From positions 806,001 through 870,000 of the forward strand of contig NZ_CP068564.1 of assembly GCF_016767175.1 (NCBI RefSeq): a stretch of 64,000 bases of DNA, given 5' to 3'. Shown here piece by piece: positions 1 through 8,262 of this stretch (position 1 is the first letter of the stretch; each line of letters begins with the position of its first letter). This stretch comes from Keratinibaculum paraultunense (GTDB lineage: Bacteria; Bacillota; Clostridia; Tissierellales; Tepidimicrobiaceae). The notes under the pieces were generated by a model. It had not been told where the DNA came from, did no database searches, and was given only the letters and a program-made list of their open reading frames with translations. The translations under genes were made by a program, and so were the position numbers.

Positions 1-2
1 TA

Positions 3-431
3 TTTACAGGTGATATAGAGGATAAAGGAGAACGTACGTTAATAAACAATGCGACCCCTAAAGCATATTTTTTAAAAGTGCCGCATCATGGAAGTAAGAC
101 ATCATCATCTATGGAGTTTTTAGATAAAGTTTCTCCAGAAGCAGCGTTTATATCTGTTGGTAGAAACAATATGTTTGGGCATCCTCATGAAGAGGTAATT
201 AAGCGATATAACAATAGAAATATTCAATTATATAGAACTGATGAATTAGGACTTATAACATTAACATTTAATAAAGAAAAATATCAAGTGTATTCTTTTT
301 TAAAAGAAAAATTAAATATTATGTATGCAGTAAAATACTTTTATCCATATATATTTTACATTATTATTTCATATATGCTTATTAAATATTATATAATACT
401 GGAGAAGGAGATGAAAATCATTGAATTATAA
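3..431 (+). CDS. comEC: ComEC/Rec2 DNA-uptake channel, C-terminal fragment (cut by window edge)
   Basis: This is the last part of a ComEC/Rec2 competence protein, whose metallo-beta-lactamase-like domain follows a membrane channel for DNA uptake. The reading frame is open to the left edge, so the start is outside the window. Visible motifs are FTGDIE near the edge, then VPHHGSKTSSS and ISVGRNNMFGHP, all typical of the end of the ComEC beta-lactamase domain. After this domain there is an extra hydrophobic tail rich in Tyr, Ile and Phe that could be one membrane segment. The stop codon lies inside the start of holA (11-bp overlap). The comEC-holA-rpsT order is common in Firmicutes. Family call is firm; whether the full gene is intact cannot be judged. 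Confidence 0.85.
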   Translation, partial: FTGDIEDKGERTLINNATPKAYFLKVPHHGSKTSSSMEFLDKVSPEAAFISVGRNNMFGHPHEEVIKRYNNRNIQLYRTDELGLITLTFNKEKYQVYSFLKEKLNIMYAVKYFYPYIFYIIISYMLIKYYIILEKEMKIIEL

Positions 432-1479
432 AGAATTAATAAGAAAAGCTAAGTCATTAGATTTAAAATCAGTTTATTTATTTTATGGAGAAGAACATTA
501 TTTAATTGATCATACATTAAATACTATTAAAGAGATATATATAGATGAGGCTTTTGAACCTTTAAATTATTTAGTTATGGAAGGTAAAAATTTAAATTTT
601 GAAGCTATTTTAAATGCTTGTGAAACTTTACCTTTTATGTCAGATAAAAAAATTGTTGTTATAAAGGATCATCCATTGTTTAAATCAAATAAGGATGTAA
701 TAATTGGAGATAAAAATATTGAGGATTATAAAAATGAATTAGTTGATTATTTAGATAAATTAGAAGATTATCTATGCTTGATATTTTTAGAGAAAACGAC
801 CAATATAAGAAAGTCCAATGCGTTGTACAAAAAAATTGCAAAAGTAGGTGATGTTATTGAATTTAAGAAATTAAGAGGGCAAGATTTAAATAATTGGGTG
901 GAAAATAGTTTCAAAAAATATAATAAGAGTATATTAAAATCAGATATAAATTATTTTATTACATATTCTGCATATTTTGATCCCAATCAAGAAAAAAATT
1001 TATATGATTTAGAAAATGAAATAATTAAAATATGTAATTATTTAAGGGATGAAGAGAGGGTTAATAGAAAAATATTAGATTTGATAATGACAAAACCATT
1101 AGATATGAATGTGTTTAATCTATTAAATAGTATAAGTCAAAAAGATGGCAGAAATGCCATAATATTGTTTAATGAAATGTATATGTCTAATCAACCAGTT
1201 TTATTTATATTACATATGATAATTAGACAAATAAGAAATATGTTTAATTATAAAGTGTTAAGAGCTAAGGGTTATACTGATATGGATGCATATGAGAAGA
1301 TGAAATTATCCAAATTTGAATATCAGAAAGTTTCTCAACAGAGTAATAATTTTACCATATCTCAATTGGAAAGTGCATTAAAATTTTGTTTACAAGCAGA
1401 TAGAAATATAAAATTTAGTCTTGTTGAAGATAGATTAGCTTTAGAAATACTAATAGCTAATTTATGCTATAAAATTTAA
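421..1479 (+). CDS. holA: DNA polymerase III delta subunit
   Basis: Delta subunit of the clamp loader, which opens the sliding clamp during replication. The 352-residue length is usual for the family. The N-terminal motif YLFYGEEHYLID and the later ESALKFCLQADRNIKFSLVEDRLALE segment are typical of HolA; the clamp-loader P-loop is degenerate, as expected for delta. The start is a TTG at 421 preceded by GGAGAAGGAG at 401-410; an ATG at 411 lies in the comEC frame, not this one. The gene overlaps the end of comEC and is followed by a terminator shared with the converging rpsT. Expression is probably coupled to comEC. Confidence 0.93.
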   Translation: MNYKELIRKAKSLDLKSVYLFYGEEHYLIDHTLNTIKEIYIDEAFEPLNYLVMEGKNLNFEAILNACETLPFMSDKKIVVIKDHPLFKSNKDVIIGDKNIEDYKNELVDYLDKLEDYLCLIFLEKTTNIRKSNALYKKIAKVGDVIEFKKLRGQDLNNWVENSFKKYNKSILKSDINYFITYSAYFDPNQEKNLYDLENEIIKICNYLRDEERVNRKILDLIMTKPLDMNVFNLLNSISQKDGRNAIILFNEMYMSNQPVLFILHMIIRQIRNMFNYKVLRAKGYTDMDAYEKMKLSKFEYQKVSQQSNNFTISQLESALKFCLQADRNIKFSLVEDRLALEILIANLCYKI

Positions 1480-1484
1480 AGTTA

Positions 1485-1511
1485 AAAAACTTCGGTGTTT
1501 CCGAAGTTTTT
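1485..1511. terminator. Bidirectional terminator between holA and rpsT
   Basis: Arms AAAAACTTCGG (1485-1495) and CCGAAGTTTTT (1501-1511) pair perfectly around a 5-nt loop. Runs of A and T on either side let it end transcripts from both directions, which fits the converging holA (+) and rpsT (-). Confidence 0.85.
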
Positions 1512-1512
1512 A

Positions 1513-1791
1513 TTATACAGCTTTATTTAATTCAGCTTCGTTTAATTTCTTTGTTAATTTACTTAATTTTCTAGAAGCAGCATTTTTATGAATTACATTT
1601 TTATGAGCTGCTCTTTTAAGTTTTTTATCTATAATTTTAAGCAGTTCTTTAGCTTCATTAATATTTTCTTCCTCTAAAGCTGTATCAAATTTTTTAATAT
1701 ATGTTTTAATTTCAGATTTTCTACTCTTATTTATAGCTGTTTTTTTCTTAGTAATGCGGATTCTCTTTTCTGCAGATTTAATATTTGCCAA
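1513..1791 (-). CDS. rpsT: 30S ribosomal protein S20
   Basis: Ribosomal protein S20, a primary 16S rRNA-binding protein of the small subunit. The product is 92 residues, beginning ANIKSAEKRIR, a hallmark of S20, and is rich in Lys and Arg. The reading frame stays open 20 codons further upstream, but the TTG at 1789-1791 (minus strand) has a strong GGGAGGTG site just before it and gives the normal S20 N-terminus, so I use it. It is divergent from gpr and convergent with holA, the usual position next to holA in Firmicutes. Confidence 0.95.
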   Translation of the reverse strand: MANIKSAEKRIRITKKKTAINKSRKSEIKTYIKKFDTALEEENINEAKELLKIIDKKLKRAAHKNVIHKNAASRKLSKLTKKLNEAELNKAV

Positions 1792-1822
1792 TCCTTTCAC
1801 CTCCCTAATCTTAACAACAGAT

Positions 1823-1851
1823 ATTTTACCATGAAGAAGAATAAATTGCAA
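1823..1851 (-). promoter_or_regulatory. Predicted sigma-A promoter for rpsT
   Basis: On the minus strand, TTGCAA (-35, plus-strand 1846-1851) and TAAAAT (-10, 1823-1828) are 17 bp apart, directly upstream of the rpsT ribosome binding site. Confidence 0.6.
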
Positions 1852-1929
1852 GGATAAACAAAATTATTATACATAAAATATCAAAAATGAAGAAAAATAA
1901 TATTAATAAGATATGAGGAGGAGATAAAT

Positions 1930-2901
1930 ATGGAGATTAGGACAGATTTAGCTATTGAGAACAGAGAACTGTATAAAGAAGAGAAAAATGAAGAAGTGCC
2001 AGGAGTAGAAGTAAAAAAAGAGGAAGGACAGGATTATACAGTAACTAAGGTAAATATATTGAATCATGTGGGTGCTAAAATTATGTGTAAGCCCGAAGGA
2101 TTATATATAACTATAGAAGTACCTAAACTTAAAAATACAGATCAAGAATTAAGAGAAGAAATCTCCAAATTATTAGCTAAAGAAATAAAAGGGATGGGAT
2201 ATAATGATAAACATACTAAAACTTTAATAGTTGGATTGGGTAATTGGAAAGTAACTCCTGACTCATTAGGTCCTAAGGTAATAGATCGAGTTATGGTAAC
2301 AAGGCAATTTTTTATTGCTTATAATAAAGATGAAGATGAAACTGTAGCTAATGTTTCTGCTCTATCTCCAGGAGTTATGGGACTAACTGGTATAGAAACT
2401 GGAGAGATTATAAAGGGTATAGTAGAAAAGACTAAACCAGATTTAGTTGTAGCAGTGGATGCTTTGGCTTCTAGAAAAATGGAAAGAGTAAATACTACTA
2501 TTCAAATAACTGATACGGGAATAAATCCAGGTAGTGGTCTTGGAAATAGAAGAATAGGTTTAAACAAGGATTATTTAGGAGTACCAGTATTAGCTGTTGG
2601 TGTACCTACTGTAGTAGATGCAGCAACGATGATAAGTGATACTATGGATATGATTATAGGTTCTATGAAAGACAAGGCTATTGTAGGAGGAGAGTTTTAT
2701 TCTTTACTGGATGATATTTCAAGAGAAGAAAAGTATCATCTTATAAAAGAAGTGTTAGAACCTTATATGCCCAATGTAGTAGTTACACCTAAAGAAATAG
2801 ATTTAATTATAGATGATTTGTCTATAATAATAGCAAATGGACTTAACATTGCACTTCATCATGGAATTGATTTAAAAGATGTAAATAGATATATAAGGTA
2901 A
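1930..2901 (+). CDS. gpr: Germination protease GPR (SASP endopeptidase)
   Basis: GPR is the aspartic-type protease, made as a zymogen in the forespore, that degrades small acid-soluble spore proteins when spores germinate. The 323-residue product contains the family motifs VGLGNWKVTPDSLGP, SPGVMGLTGIET, VVAVDALASR, GINPGSGLGNRR and VGVPTVVDA. The N-terminus is MEIRTDLAIE, so the conserved RTDLA that marks the processing site in Bacillus GPR sits almost at the start and the propeptide would be only about three residues. The ATG at 1930 has GAGGAGG upstream. It stands next to spoIIP, as in Bacillus. Confidence 0.96.
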   Translation: MEIRTDLAIENRELYKEEKNEEVPGVEVKKEEGQDYTVTKVNILNHVGAKIMCKPEGLYITIEVPKLKNTDQELREEISKLLAKEIKGMGYNDKHTKTLIVGLGNWKVTPDSLGPKVIDRVMVTRQFFIAYNKDEDETVANVSALSPGVMGLTGIETGEIIKGIVEKTKPDLVVAVDALASRKMERVNTTIQITDTGINPGSGLGNRRIGLNKDYLGVPVLAVGVPTVVDAATMISDTMDMIIGSMKDKAIVGGEFYSLLDDISREEKYHLIKEVLEPYMPNVVVTPKEIDLIIDDLSIIIANGLNIALHHGIDLKDVNRYIR

Positions 2902-2904
2902 TAA

Positions 2905-2984
2905 GATCTTCCCTAAGAAGTATCATATTTTTTATATATTAAGAATATAATCTATGTATTGAACACATAATTTTAGGGAGGATT
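2905..2984 (+). promoter_or_regulatory. Possible long-range stem hiding the spoIIP ribosome binding site
   Basis: The stretch GATCTTCCCTAA (2905-2916) can pair with TTAGGGAGGATT (2973-2984) over 12 pairs, two of them G-U. The second arm contains the AGGGAGG ribosome binding site of spoIIP. It could limit translation from read-through gpr transcripts or serve as a weak terminator of gpr, being followed by several T residues. Between the arms lies an AT-rich stretch with a CATAATTT element that could be a mother-cell sigma-E -10 box. All of this is inference from pairing alone. Confidence 0.35.
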
Positions 2985-2987
2985 TTT

Positions 2988-4160
2988 ATGAAACAAGATA
3001 ACATGAGAAATACTTATATAATATTAGTTTTGCTGTGTTTATTAGTATTTAACATAGGTACAATATTTATAAATATAATTGGCAATGAAGAAGATAAGGC
3101 AGAGTATAAGTCAGAACTTGTATTTAATCAATATTCACCTCAAGAAGTAGATAGTTTTTATATAACATTATTTGGGAGAACAAGCTCTATTATTAATTTA
3201 TATAAGAATAAACAAAATATAAATGAGAGTTGGAAAAAGAATTTAATAAGTAGATTAGATATAAAGGATAGTATAAATAGATTGTTAAAAGCTCAATTTC
3301 CTTATGCAATTTCTTTTAAAGAAAACAACTTAGATATAGAAAAAGATAAGGTTAGTGATGACGATGCAGGCGAAAGTCCAACTATAATAGAAGATTTTAT
3401 AATAATTGATCGCTTAGAGGAATATGAAGATTTCATAATTATAAATGATTCAGAAGGGAATGTAGACATAGAAAATGTACCTAAGCCCATAAATGTAAAA
3501 CCATTAAAAATTGATAAAGATAAACCTTATATACTTTTATATCATACTCATGGTACAGAATCTTATTACGTAGAAGGAACGAATCAACATCATACAACTG
3601 ACAGACGGTACAATGTAACTACTATAGGAGAGAAGATGGCACAGACACTAATAGAAAAAGGGCATAAAGTTGAACATGTAACGACATATCATGATATACC
3701 TTCTTATAATAAATCTTACTCTAGATCATTAAGTACTATAACAAAAAAGTTAGAAGAAAACAATAATTTAAAGATTTTGTTAGATATTCATAGAGATGGA
3801 TATGATTCTAATGATCCTAAAGTTACTAAGAATATGAAAAAATTATCGTCTAAAACTAAAGTTACAATTAATGGAAGAGATGTAGCTACTTTTTATTTTG
3901 TAATAGGACCTGATTCACCAAATAAAGAAGAAGTATTAAATTTTGTAAAATATTTTAAAGCAGTATCTGATGCTATGTATCCTGATTTATGTACAGGAAT
4001 TTTAATAAAACCTAAGGGTAAATATAATCAATTTCTTTCTAATTATTCAGCTTTAATTGAATTGGGAAGCAATTTGAATACTATGGAAGAAGCTGTGGAA
4101 ACAGCAAAGTTAGTGGCAGAGATATTAAGTGTTGTTATAGATAATATTGAGCAGAAATAA
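2988..4160 (+). CDS. spoIIP: Stage II sporulation protein P
   Basis: SpoIIP is a peptidoglycan amidase/endopeptidase that, with SpoIID and SpoIIM, thins septal wall and drives engulfment of the forespore. The 390-residue product has one N-terminal membrane segment (about residues 9-30) and an exported C-terminal hydrolase domain. Motifs seen are YILLYHTHGTESY near residue 180 with its zinc-ligand His residues, ILLDIHRDGYDS, and ALIELGSN near the end, where the conserved Glu lies. The ATG at 2988 follows AGGGAGG. The gene follows gpr, as in Bacillus. Expression in the mother cell under sigma-E is known for the family and inferred here. Confidence 0.95.
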   Translation: MKQDNMRNTYIILVLLCLLVFNIGTIFINIIGNEEDKAEYKSELVFNQYSPQEVDSFYITLFGRTSSIINLYKNKQNINESWKKNLISRLDIKDSINRLLKAQFPYAISFKENNLDIEKDKVSDDDAGESPTIIEDFIIIDRLEEYEDFIIINDSEGNVDIENVPKPINVKPLKIDKDKPYILLYHTHGTESYYVEGTNQHHTTDRRYNVTTIGEKMAQTLIEKGHKVEHVTTYHDIPSYNKSYSRSLSTITKKLEENNNLKILLDIHRDGYDSNDPKVTKNMKKLSSKTKVTINGRDVATFYFVIGPDSPNKEEVLNFVKYFKAVSDAMYPDLCTGILIKPKGKYNQFLSNYSALIELGSNLNTMEEAVETAKLVAEILSVVIDNIEQK

Positions 4161-4226
4161 CACTTTTTTTTAGTTACAAAAGATGATATAATATCAATAA
4201 ACTTCTTGGTTAAGGAGAGGATAAAT

Positions 4227-4775
4227 ATGGAACAGAACAATAAAAAAGATGTAAAAAATGAAGTTTTAGAATGGGTAAAAAGTATCTTATTAGCTATTAT
4301 TATAGCTGTGTTGATTAAAACCTTTGTATTTAATACTACTTATGTATTGGGAAATTCTATGTATCCTACATTACATGAAAGAGATAGATTATTTGCAAAT
4401 AAAATACCTTTATATTTTTCGGGACCTAAAAGAGGAGAGATAGTTGTATTAAAAGCTCCAGATGCTTCAAATAAAGATTATATAAAAAGAGTAATTGGGG
4501 TTGGAGGAGATACTGTTGCTATAATTGATGGGCAAGTTTATTTAAATGGGGAGTTATTAGAAGAAGATTATATAGAAGAAGGTTCCTATACTCAAGTATA
4601 TGATGATAATTACTGGGAAGTTCCTGAAGGATATGTATTTGTGCTAGGAGATAATAGAGAAGAAGGAGCTAGCAAGGATAGTAGATATTTTGGCTGTGTG
4701 CCTGTAGAATCTATAAAAGGGGTAACTTCTTTTAGATATTTTCCCTTTAATGAACGATTTGGAAAAATAGATTAA
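4227..4775 (+). CDS. lepB: Signal peptidase I
   Basis: Type I signal peptidase that cuts signal peptides from exported preproteins at the outer face of the membrane. The product is 182 residues with one N-terminal membrane helix. Catalytic Ser is in GNSMYPTL and catalytic Lys in YIKRVIGVGGD; GDNREEGASKDSRYFG is the third conserved box. The ATG at 4227 follows AAGGAGAGG; an in-frame TTG at 4206 lies before that site and is not needed. It sits between spoIIP and lepA together with a small membrane protein, an arrangement I do not know from Bacillus. The export machinery partner genes are not in the window. Confidence 0.93.
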   Translation: MEQNNKKDVKNEVLEWVKSILLAIIIAVLIKTFVFNTTYVLGNSMYPTLHERDRLFANKIPLYFSGPKRGEIVVLKAPDASNKDYIKRVIGVGGDTVAIIDGQVYLNGELLEEDYIEEGSYTQVYDDNYWEVPEGYVFVLGDNREEGASKDSRYFGCVPVESIKGVTSFRYFPFNERFGKID

Positions 4776-4801
4776 ATTATGTATTAACTAGGGTGGTGTT
4801 T

Positions 4802-5050
4802 GTGGAGACTAGAATAGAAAAACGAAAACGCCAAAAAAAAGAAAAGAGAATAAAGAGATGTAGAGTTATAATTTTATTTTCAACCTTATTATTTCTTTAT
4901 ATGGGGATAAAAATAGTAAATGATAATATAATACATTTAGGATATTTAGATAATCCAACTATATTTAATATGAATATTAAACAAAATCGTTTAGAATTAT
5001 TTGGGGAAAATTATATTATTGATTTAAAGGTTTTAAAAAAAGAAGATTAA
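4802..5050 (+). CDS. Small basic membrane protein of unknown function
   Basis: I do not recognise this 82-residue protein. The first 20 residues are very rich in Arg and Lys, followed by one membrane segment (about residues 23-42) and a short polar tail predicted outside the cell by the positive-inside rule. The GTG at 4802 is chosen because GGGTGG at 4791-4796 lies a few bases before it; GTG at 4793 and 4796 are alternatives that overlap that site. It follows lepB by 26 bp and ends in a terminator, so it is probably the last gene of a lepB transcript. Function cannot be inferred. Confidence 0.65.
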   Translation: METRIEKRKRQKKEKRIKRCRVIILFSTLLFLYMGIKIVNDNIIHLGYLDNPTIFNMNIKQNRLELFGENYIIDLKVLKKED

Positions 5051-5077
5051 AGACCAGGTTTTACTGGTCTTTTGTTT
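5049..5077 (+). terminator. Terminator after the small membrane gene
   Basis: AAAGACCAG (5049-5057) pairs with CTGGTCTTT (5064-5072), followed by a T-rich run. It separates the spoIIP-lepB group from lepA. Confidence 0.8.
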
Positions 5078-5104
5078 TACATCTAAGAGTATTTTTGATA
5101 TAAT
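5076..5104 (+). promoter_or_regulatory. Predicted sigma-A promoter for lepA
   Basis: TTTACA (5076-5081), a 17-bp spacer and TATAAT (5099-5104) preceded by TG, giving an extended -10 box. It is the only strong promoter between the upstream terminator and lepA. Confidence 0.65.
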
Positions 5105-5144
5105 TATTCTCTAAGGTTATTGAAACTTCTTAAGGAGGAAGAGT

Positions 5145-6956
5145 ATGCAAAATAAAAAACAAAACAATATAAGGAATTTTTCAATAATTGCTCACATAGA
5201 TCATGGAAAATCTACTCTTGCTGATAGATTAATTGAAAAAACAGGATTATTGACTTCAAGGGAAATGCAAGAGCAAGTACTTGATAGTATGGATTTAGAA
5301 AGAGAAAGAGGTATAACTATAAAGCTTAAAAATGTAAGACTTACTTATAAAGCTAAAGATGGAGAAGAATATATATTAAATTTAATAGATACACCAGGAC
5401 ATGTAGACTTTAATTATGAAGTTTCTCGATCATTAGCAGCTTGTGAAGGAGCTTTGTTAGTAGTAGATGCAACACAAGGCATTGAAGCACAGACATTAGC
5501 TAATGTATATTTGGCTTTAGAACAGGATTTGGAGATAGTTCCTATAATAAACAAAATAGATTTACCTAGTGCTAGACCAGATGAAGTAAAGAAAGAATTA
5601 AAAGAGGTCATTGGTATTGATGCAGAAGATGCACCTTTGGTGTCTGCTAAAGAAGGTTTAAATATAGAACAGGTATTGGAAGAAATAATTAAAAAAATCC
5701 CTGCTCCAAAAGGGGATGTGAATGCACCTCTAAAGGCTTTAATATTTGATTCTTACTATGATTCTTATAAAGGAGTAGTTTGCTATATTAGAGTATTTGA
5801 AGGATGTATAAAACCAGGTATGGAAATAAAGATGATGTCATCTAATAAAACCTACGAGGTAACAGAAGTGGGAATTACTACTTCAAAACAAATTGCTGTA
5901 GATAAGTTAGAAGCAGGGGAAGTAGGTTATGTATTAGCTAGTATAAAAAATGTGAAAGATGCAAGGGTAGGAGATACTATAACAGACAAAAACAATCCAA
6001 CAGAAATCCCATTGCCAGGATATAAAAAAGTGGTTCCAATGGTTTACTGTGGTATATATCCTGCAGAAGGAGAAGATTTTAACTCTTTACGAGATGCATT
6101 GGAGAAATTACAAGTAAACGATGCTAGTTTAGTATTTGAGCCAGAGAATTCTGCCGCTTTAGGTTTTGGATTTAGATGTGGATTTTTAGGGCTTCTTCAT
6201 ATGGAAATAGTACAGGAAAGATTAGAGAGGGAGTTTGATTTAAACATAGTTACTACAGCTCCCAGTGTTATATATAGGATAAAAAAGAAAGATGGCGAAA
6301 TATTATCTATACAAAATCCAACAAATATTCCTGAAGAGTCAGAGATAGAATACATGGAGGAACCAATAGTTTCTGCTTCCATAATGACACCAGCAGATTA
6401 TGTAGGAACTGTAATGGAGCTTTGTCAAAATCGTCGAGGTGTATTTAAAAATATGGAATATTTAGAAGAAAACAGGGTCATATTGTATTATGATATGCCT
6501 TTAAATGAAGTAATATATGATTTTTTTGATGCATTAAAATCAAGAACTAAAGGTTTTGCATCTCTCGATTATGAATTAAAGGGTTATCAACAATCAGACC
6601 TAGTTAAGCTTGATATATTGATAAATGGAGAGTTGGTAGACGCTCTTTCTATTATTGTTCATAAAGATAAAGCTTATGAGAGGGGCAGAACTATTGCTGA
6701 AAGATTAAAAGAAGAAATACCTCGTCATCAATTTGCAATACCTATACAAGCTGCTGTAGGTTCTAAAATAATAGCAAGAGAAACTGTAAAAGCTCTTAGA
6801 AAAGATGTATTAGCAAAATGTTATGGTGGAGATGTTACAAGGAAGAAAAAATTATTAGAAAAGCAAAAAGAAGGCAAGAAGCGAATGAGACAAATAGGTG
6901 CAGTGGAAATTCCACAAGAAGCTTTTTTAGCTGTATTAAAATATGATGAAAAGTAA
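5145..6956 (+). CDS. lepA: Elongation factor 4 (ribosome back-translocase GTPase)
   Basis: EF4/LepA is a translational GTPase that acts on stalled or misplaced ribosomes. The 603-residue length is standard. The GTP-binding motifs are AHIDHGKST (P-loop, near residue 17), DTPGH and NKIDLP. The C-terminal LepA-specific domain is present with [23 protein letters not shown] and the basic segment ending [18 protein letters not shown]. The ATG at 5145 follows AAGGAGGAAG. It is followed by hemW, the conserved Firmicute order, with a short palindrome in between. Nothing unusual in the sequence. Confidence 0.98.
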   Translation: MQNKKQNNIRNFSIIAHIDHGKSTLADRLIEKTGLLTSREMQEQVLDSMDLERERGITIKLKNVRLTYKAKDGEEYILNLIDTPGHVDFNYEVSRSLAACEGALLVVDATQGIEAQTLANVYLALEQDLEIVPIINKIDLPSARPDEVKKELKEVIGIDAEDAPLVSAKEGLNIEQVLEEIIKKIPAPKGDVNAPLKALIFDSYYDSYKGVVCYIRVFEGCIKPGMEIKMMSSNKTYEVTEVGITTSKQIAVDKLEAGEVGYVLASIKNVKDARVGDTITDKNNPTEIPLPGYKKVVPMVYCGIYPAEGEDFNSLRDALEKLQVNDASLVFEPENSAALGFGFRCGFLGLLHMEIVQERLEREFDLNIVTTAPSVIYRIKKKDGEILSIQNPTNIPEESEIEYMEEPIVSASIMTPADYVGTVMELCQNRRGVFKNMEYLEENRVILYYDMPLNEVIYDFFDALKSRTKGFASLDYELKGYQQSDLVKLDILINGELVDALSIIVHKDKAYERGRTIAERLKEEIPRHQFAIPIQAAVGSKIIARETVKALRKDVLAKCYGGDVTRKKKLLEKQKEGKKRMRQIGAVEIPQEAFLAVLKYDEK

Positions 6957-6976
6957 TGCACACTTAAGTGTGCATT
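6955..6976 (+). terminator. Palindrome between lepA and hemW, weak terminator or processing hairpin
   Basis: AATGCACACTT (6955-6965) is followed directly by its exact complement AAGTGTGCATT (6966-6976). There is no strong T run after it, so it may only pause transcription or protect the lepA mRNA 3' end. The hemW start lies 29 bp downstream. Confidence 0.5.
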
Positions 6977-7005
6977 AAGTTTATAAATTGATAGGAGGCT
7001 TTTAG

Positions 7006-8142
7006 TTGAAACAAATAGGCATCTATATTCATATTCCCTTTTGTATTAGCAAATGTTATTATTGTGATTTTATTTCATATACTAAATCTAATGAAGAGGT
7101 AACTAAGTATATAGATTTTCTTCTAATGGAGATGGAATTGTATAAGGATATTTTAAAAAATTATAATATAAAGACTCTATTTATAGGTGGCGGTACCCCT
7201 TCTTGCATTGATGAAAGGTATATATTTAAAATATTAGACTATATATACAAAAATTATAATGCTTCAAATATAGAAGAGATTACAATAGAAGCCAATCCTG
7301 GTACGTTAAATAAGCCAAAATTAAAAAGTTATAAATCAATGGGTATAAATAGAATAAGTTTAGGAGTACAGTCGTTAGATGATAGGTTGTTGAAAAAAAT
7401 TGGAAGGATTCATACTGAAATGGATTTTTATAAAAATTATGAACTTATTAGAGACTTGGGTTTTAATAATATAAATGTGGACTTAATATTTGGTTTACCT
7501 GACCAAACCATTTATCAATGTGAAAAAACTTTAAAGGATATGATAAAATTAGGAGTAGAGCATATATCTTATTATAGCCTTATACTTGAAGATGATACTT
7601 TATTAAAAAAGTGGTATGAAGATGGTAAAATAGATATGCCTTCTGAGGATAAAGAACGATATATGTATCATAGAGGTATAGAATTATTAAGGGACAATGG
7701 TTATGAGCATTATGAAATATCTAATTTTTCTAAAAAAGGATATAGGTGCAAACATAATTTAATCTATTGGCGGTTAATGCCTTATATTGGATTAGGATTA
7801 GCAGCCCATTCTAATTTATATGGAAAGAGATTTTGGAATTATGATAATTTTAAAAATTACTATAAACAACTTAAAAATCACAAATTTCCTATAGAAGGAG
7901 AAGAAACAATTAGTAGAGATATGGAAATTTTTGAATATTTAATGATGGGTCTTAGATTAACGGATGGTATAGATAAAAATGAATTTTATCAGCGATTTAA
8001 TATATCAGTAGATGAAATATATGGAAATGTATTTAAAAAGCATGAAAAAGGGGGATTAATATACATGGATGATAGATTTATAAGGTTTACTTCGTTAGGA
8101 TTAGACCTGTCAAATATAGTGTACGTGGATTTATTGCCTTAA
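7006..8142 (+). CDS. hemW: Radical SAM heme chaperone HemW
   Basis: HemW-type radical SAM protein, thought to bind heme and deliver it to heme proteins; often misnamed as oxygen-independent coproporphyrinogen III oxidase. The 378 residues begin IGIYIHIPFC, with the cluster ligands in CISKCYYC near residue 13, then FIGGGTPSCI, ITIEANPGTL, RISLGVQS and LIFGLPDQT. The length and the CISKCYYC spacing fit HemW rather than HemN. The TTG at 7006 follows TAGGAGGC with good spacing. It is downstream of lepA and upstream of hrcA, its standard site in Firmicutes. Confidence 0.92.
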   Translation: MKQIGIYIHIPFCISKCYYCDFISYTKSNEEVTKYIDFLLMEMELYKDILKNYNIKTLFIGGGTPSCIDERYIFKILDYIYKNYNASNIEEITIEANPGTLNKPKLKSYKSMGINRISLGVQSLDDRLLKKIGRIHTEMDFYKNYELIRDLGFNNINVDLIFGLPDQTIYQCEKTLKDMIKLGVEHISYYSLILEDDTLLKKWYEDGKIDMPSEDKERYMYHRGIELLRDNGYEHYEISNFSKKGYRCKHNLIYWRLMPYIGLGLAAHSNLYGKRFWNYDNFKNYYKQLKNHKFPIEGEETISRDMEIFEYLMMGLRLTDGIDKNEFYQRFNISVDEIYGNVFKKHEKGGLIYMDDRFIRFTSLGLDLSNIVYVDLLP

Positions 8143-8158
8143 ATTTTCTAAAAGGGTA

Positions 8159-8187
8159 TTGACAAAATGCAGGAATAATGATAATTT
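8159..8187 (+). promoter_or_regulatory. Predicted sigma-A promoter of the hrcA operon
   Basis: TTGACA (8159-8164) followed 15 to 17 bp later by GATAAT or TAATTT (8180-8187). The CIRCE operator starts 4 bp after the -10 region, in the right place for HrcA to block transcription. Confidence 0.65.
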
Positions 8188-8191
8188 AAAA

Positions 8192-8218
8192 TTAGCACTC
8201 AGGCTTAAAGAGTGCTAA
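8192..8218 (+). promoter_or_regulatory. CIRCE operator (HrcA binding site)
   Basis: TTAGCACTC (8192-8200), nine bases, then GAGTGCTAA (8210-8218). This is an exact match to the CIRCE consensus. HrcA bound here represses the heat-shock operon until GroEL becomes limiting; that mechanism is known for the family and inferred here. Confidence 0.97.
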
Positions 8219-8262
8219 TAAGTATTTGAAACATAAAACTGAGGTGATAATGAGGTGGTATT

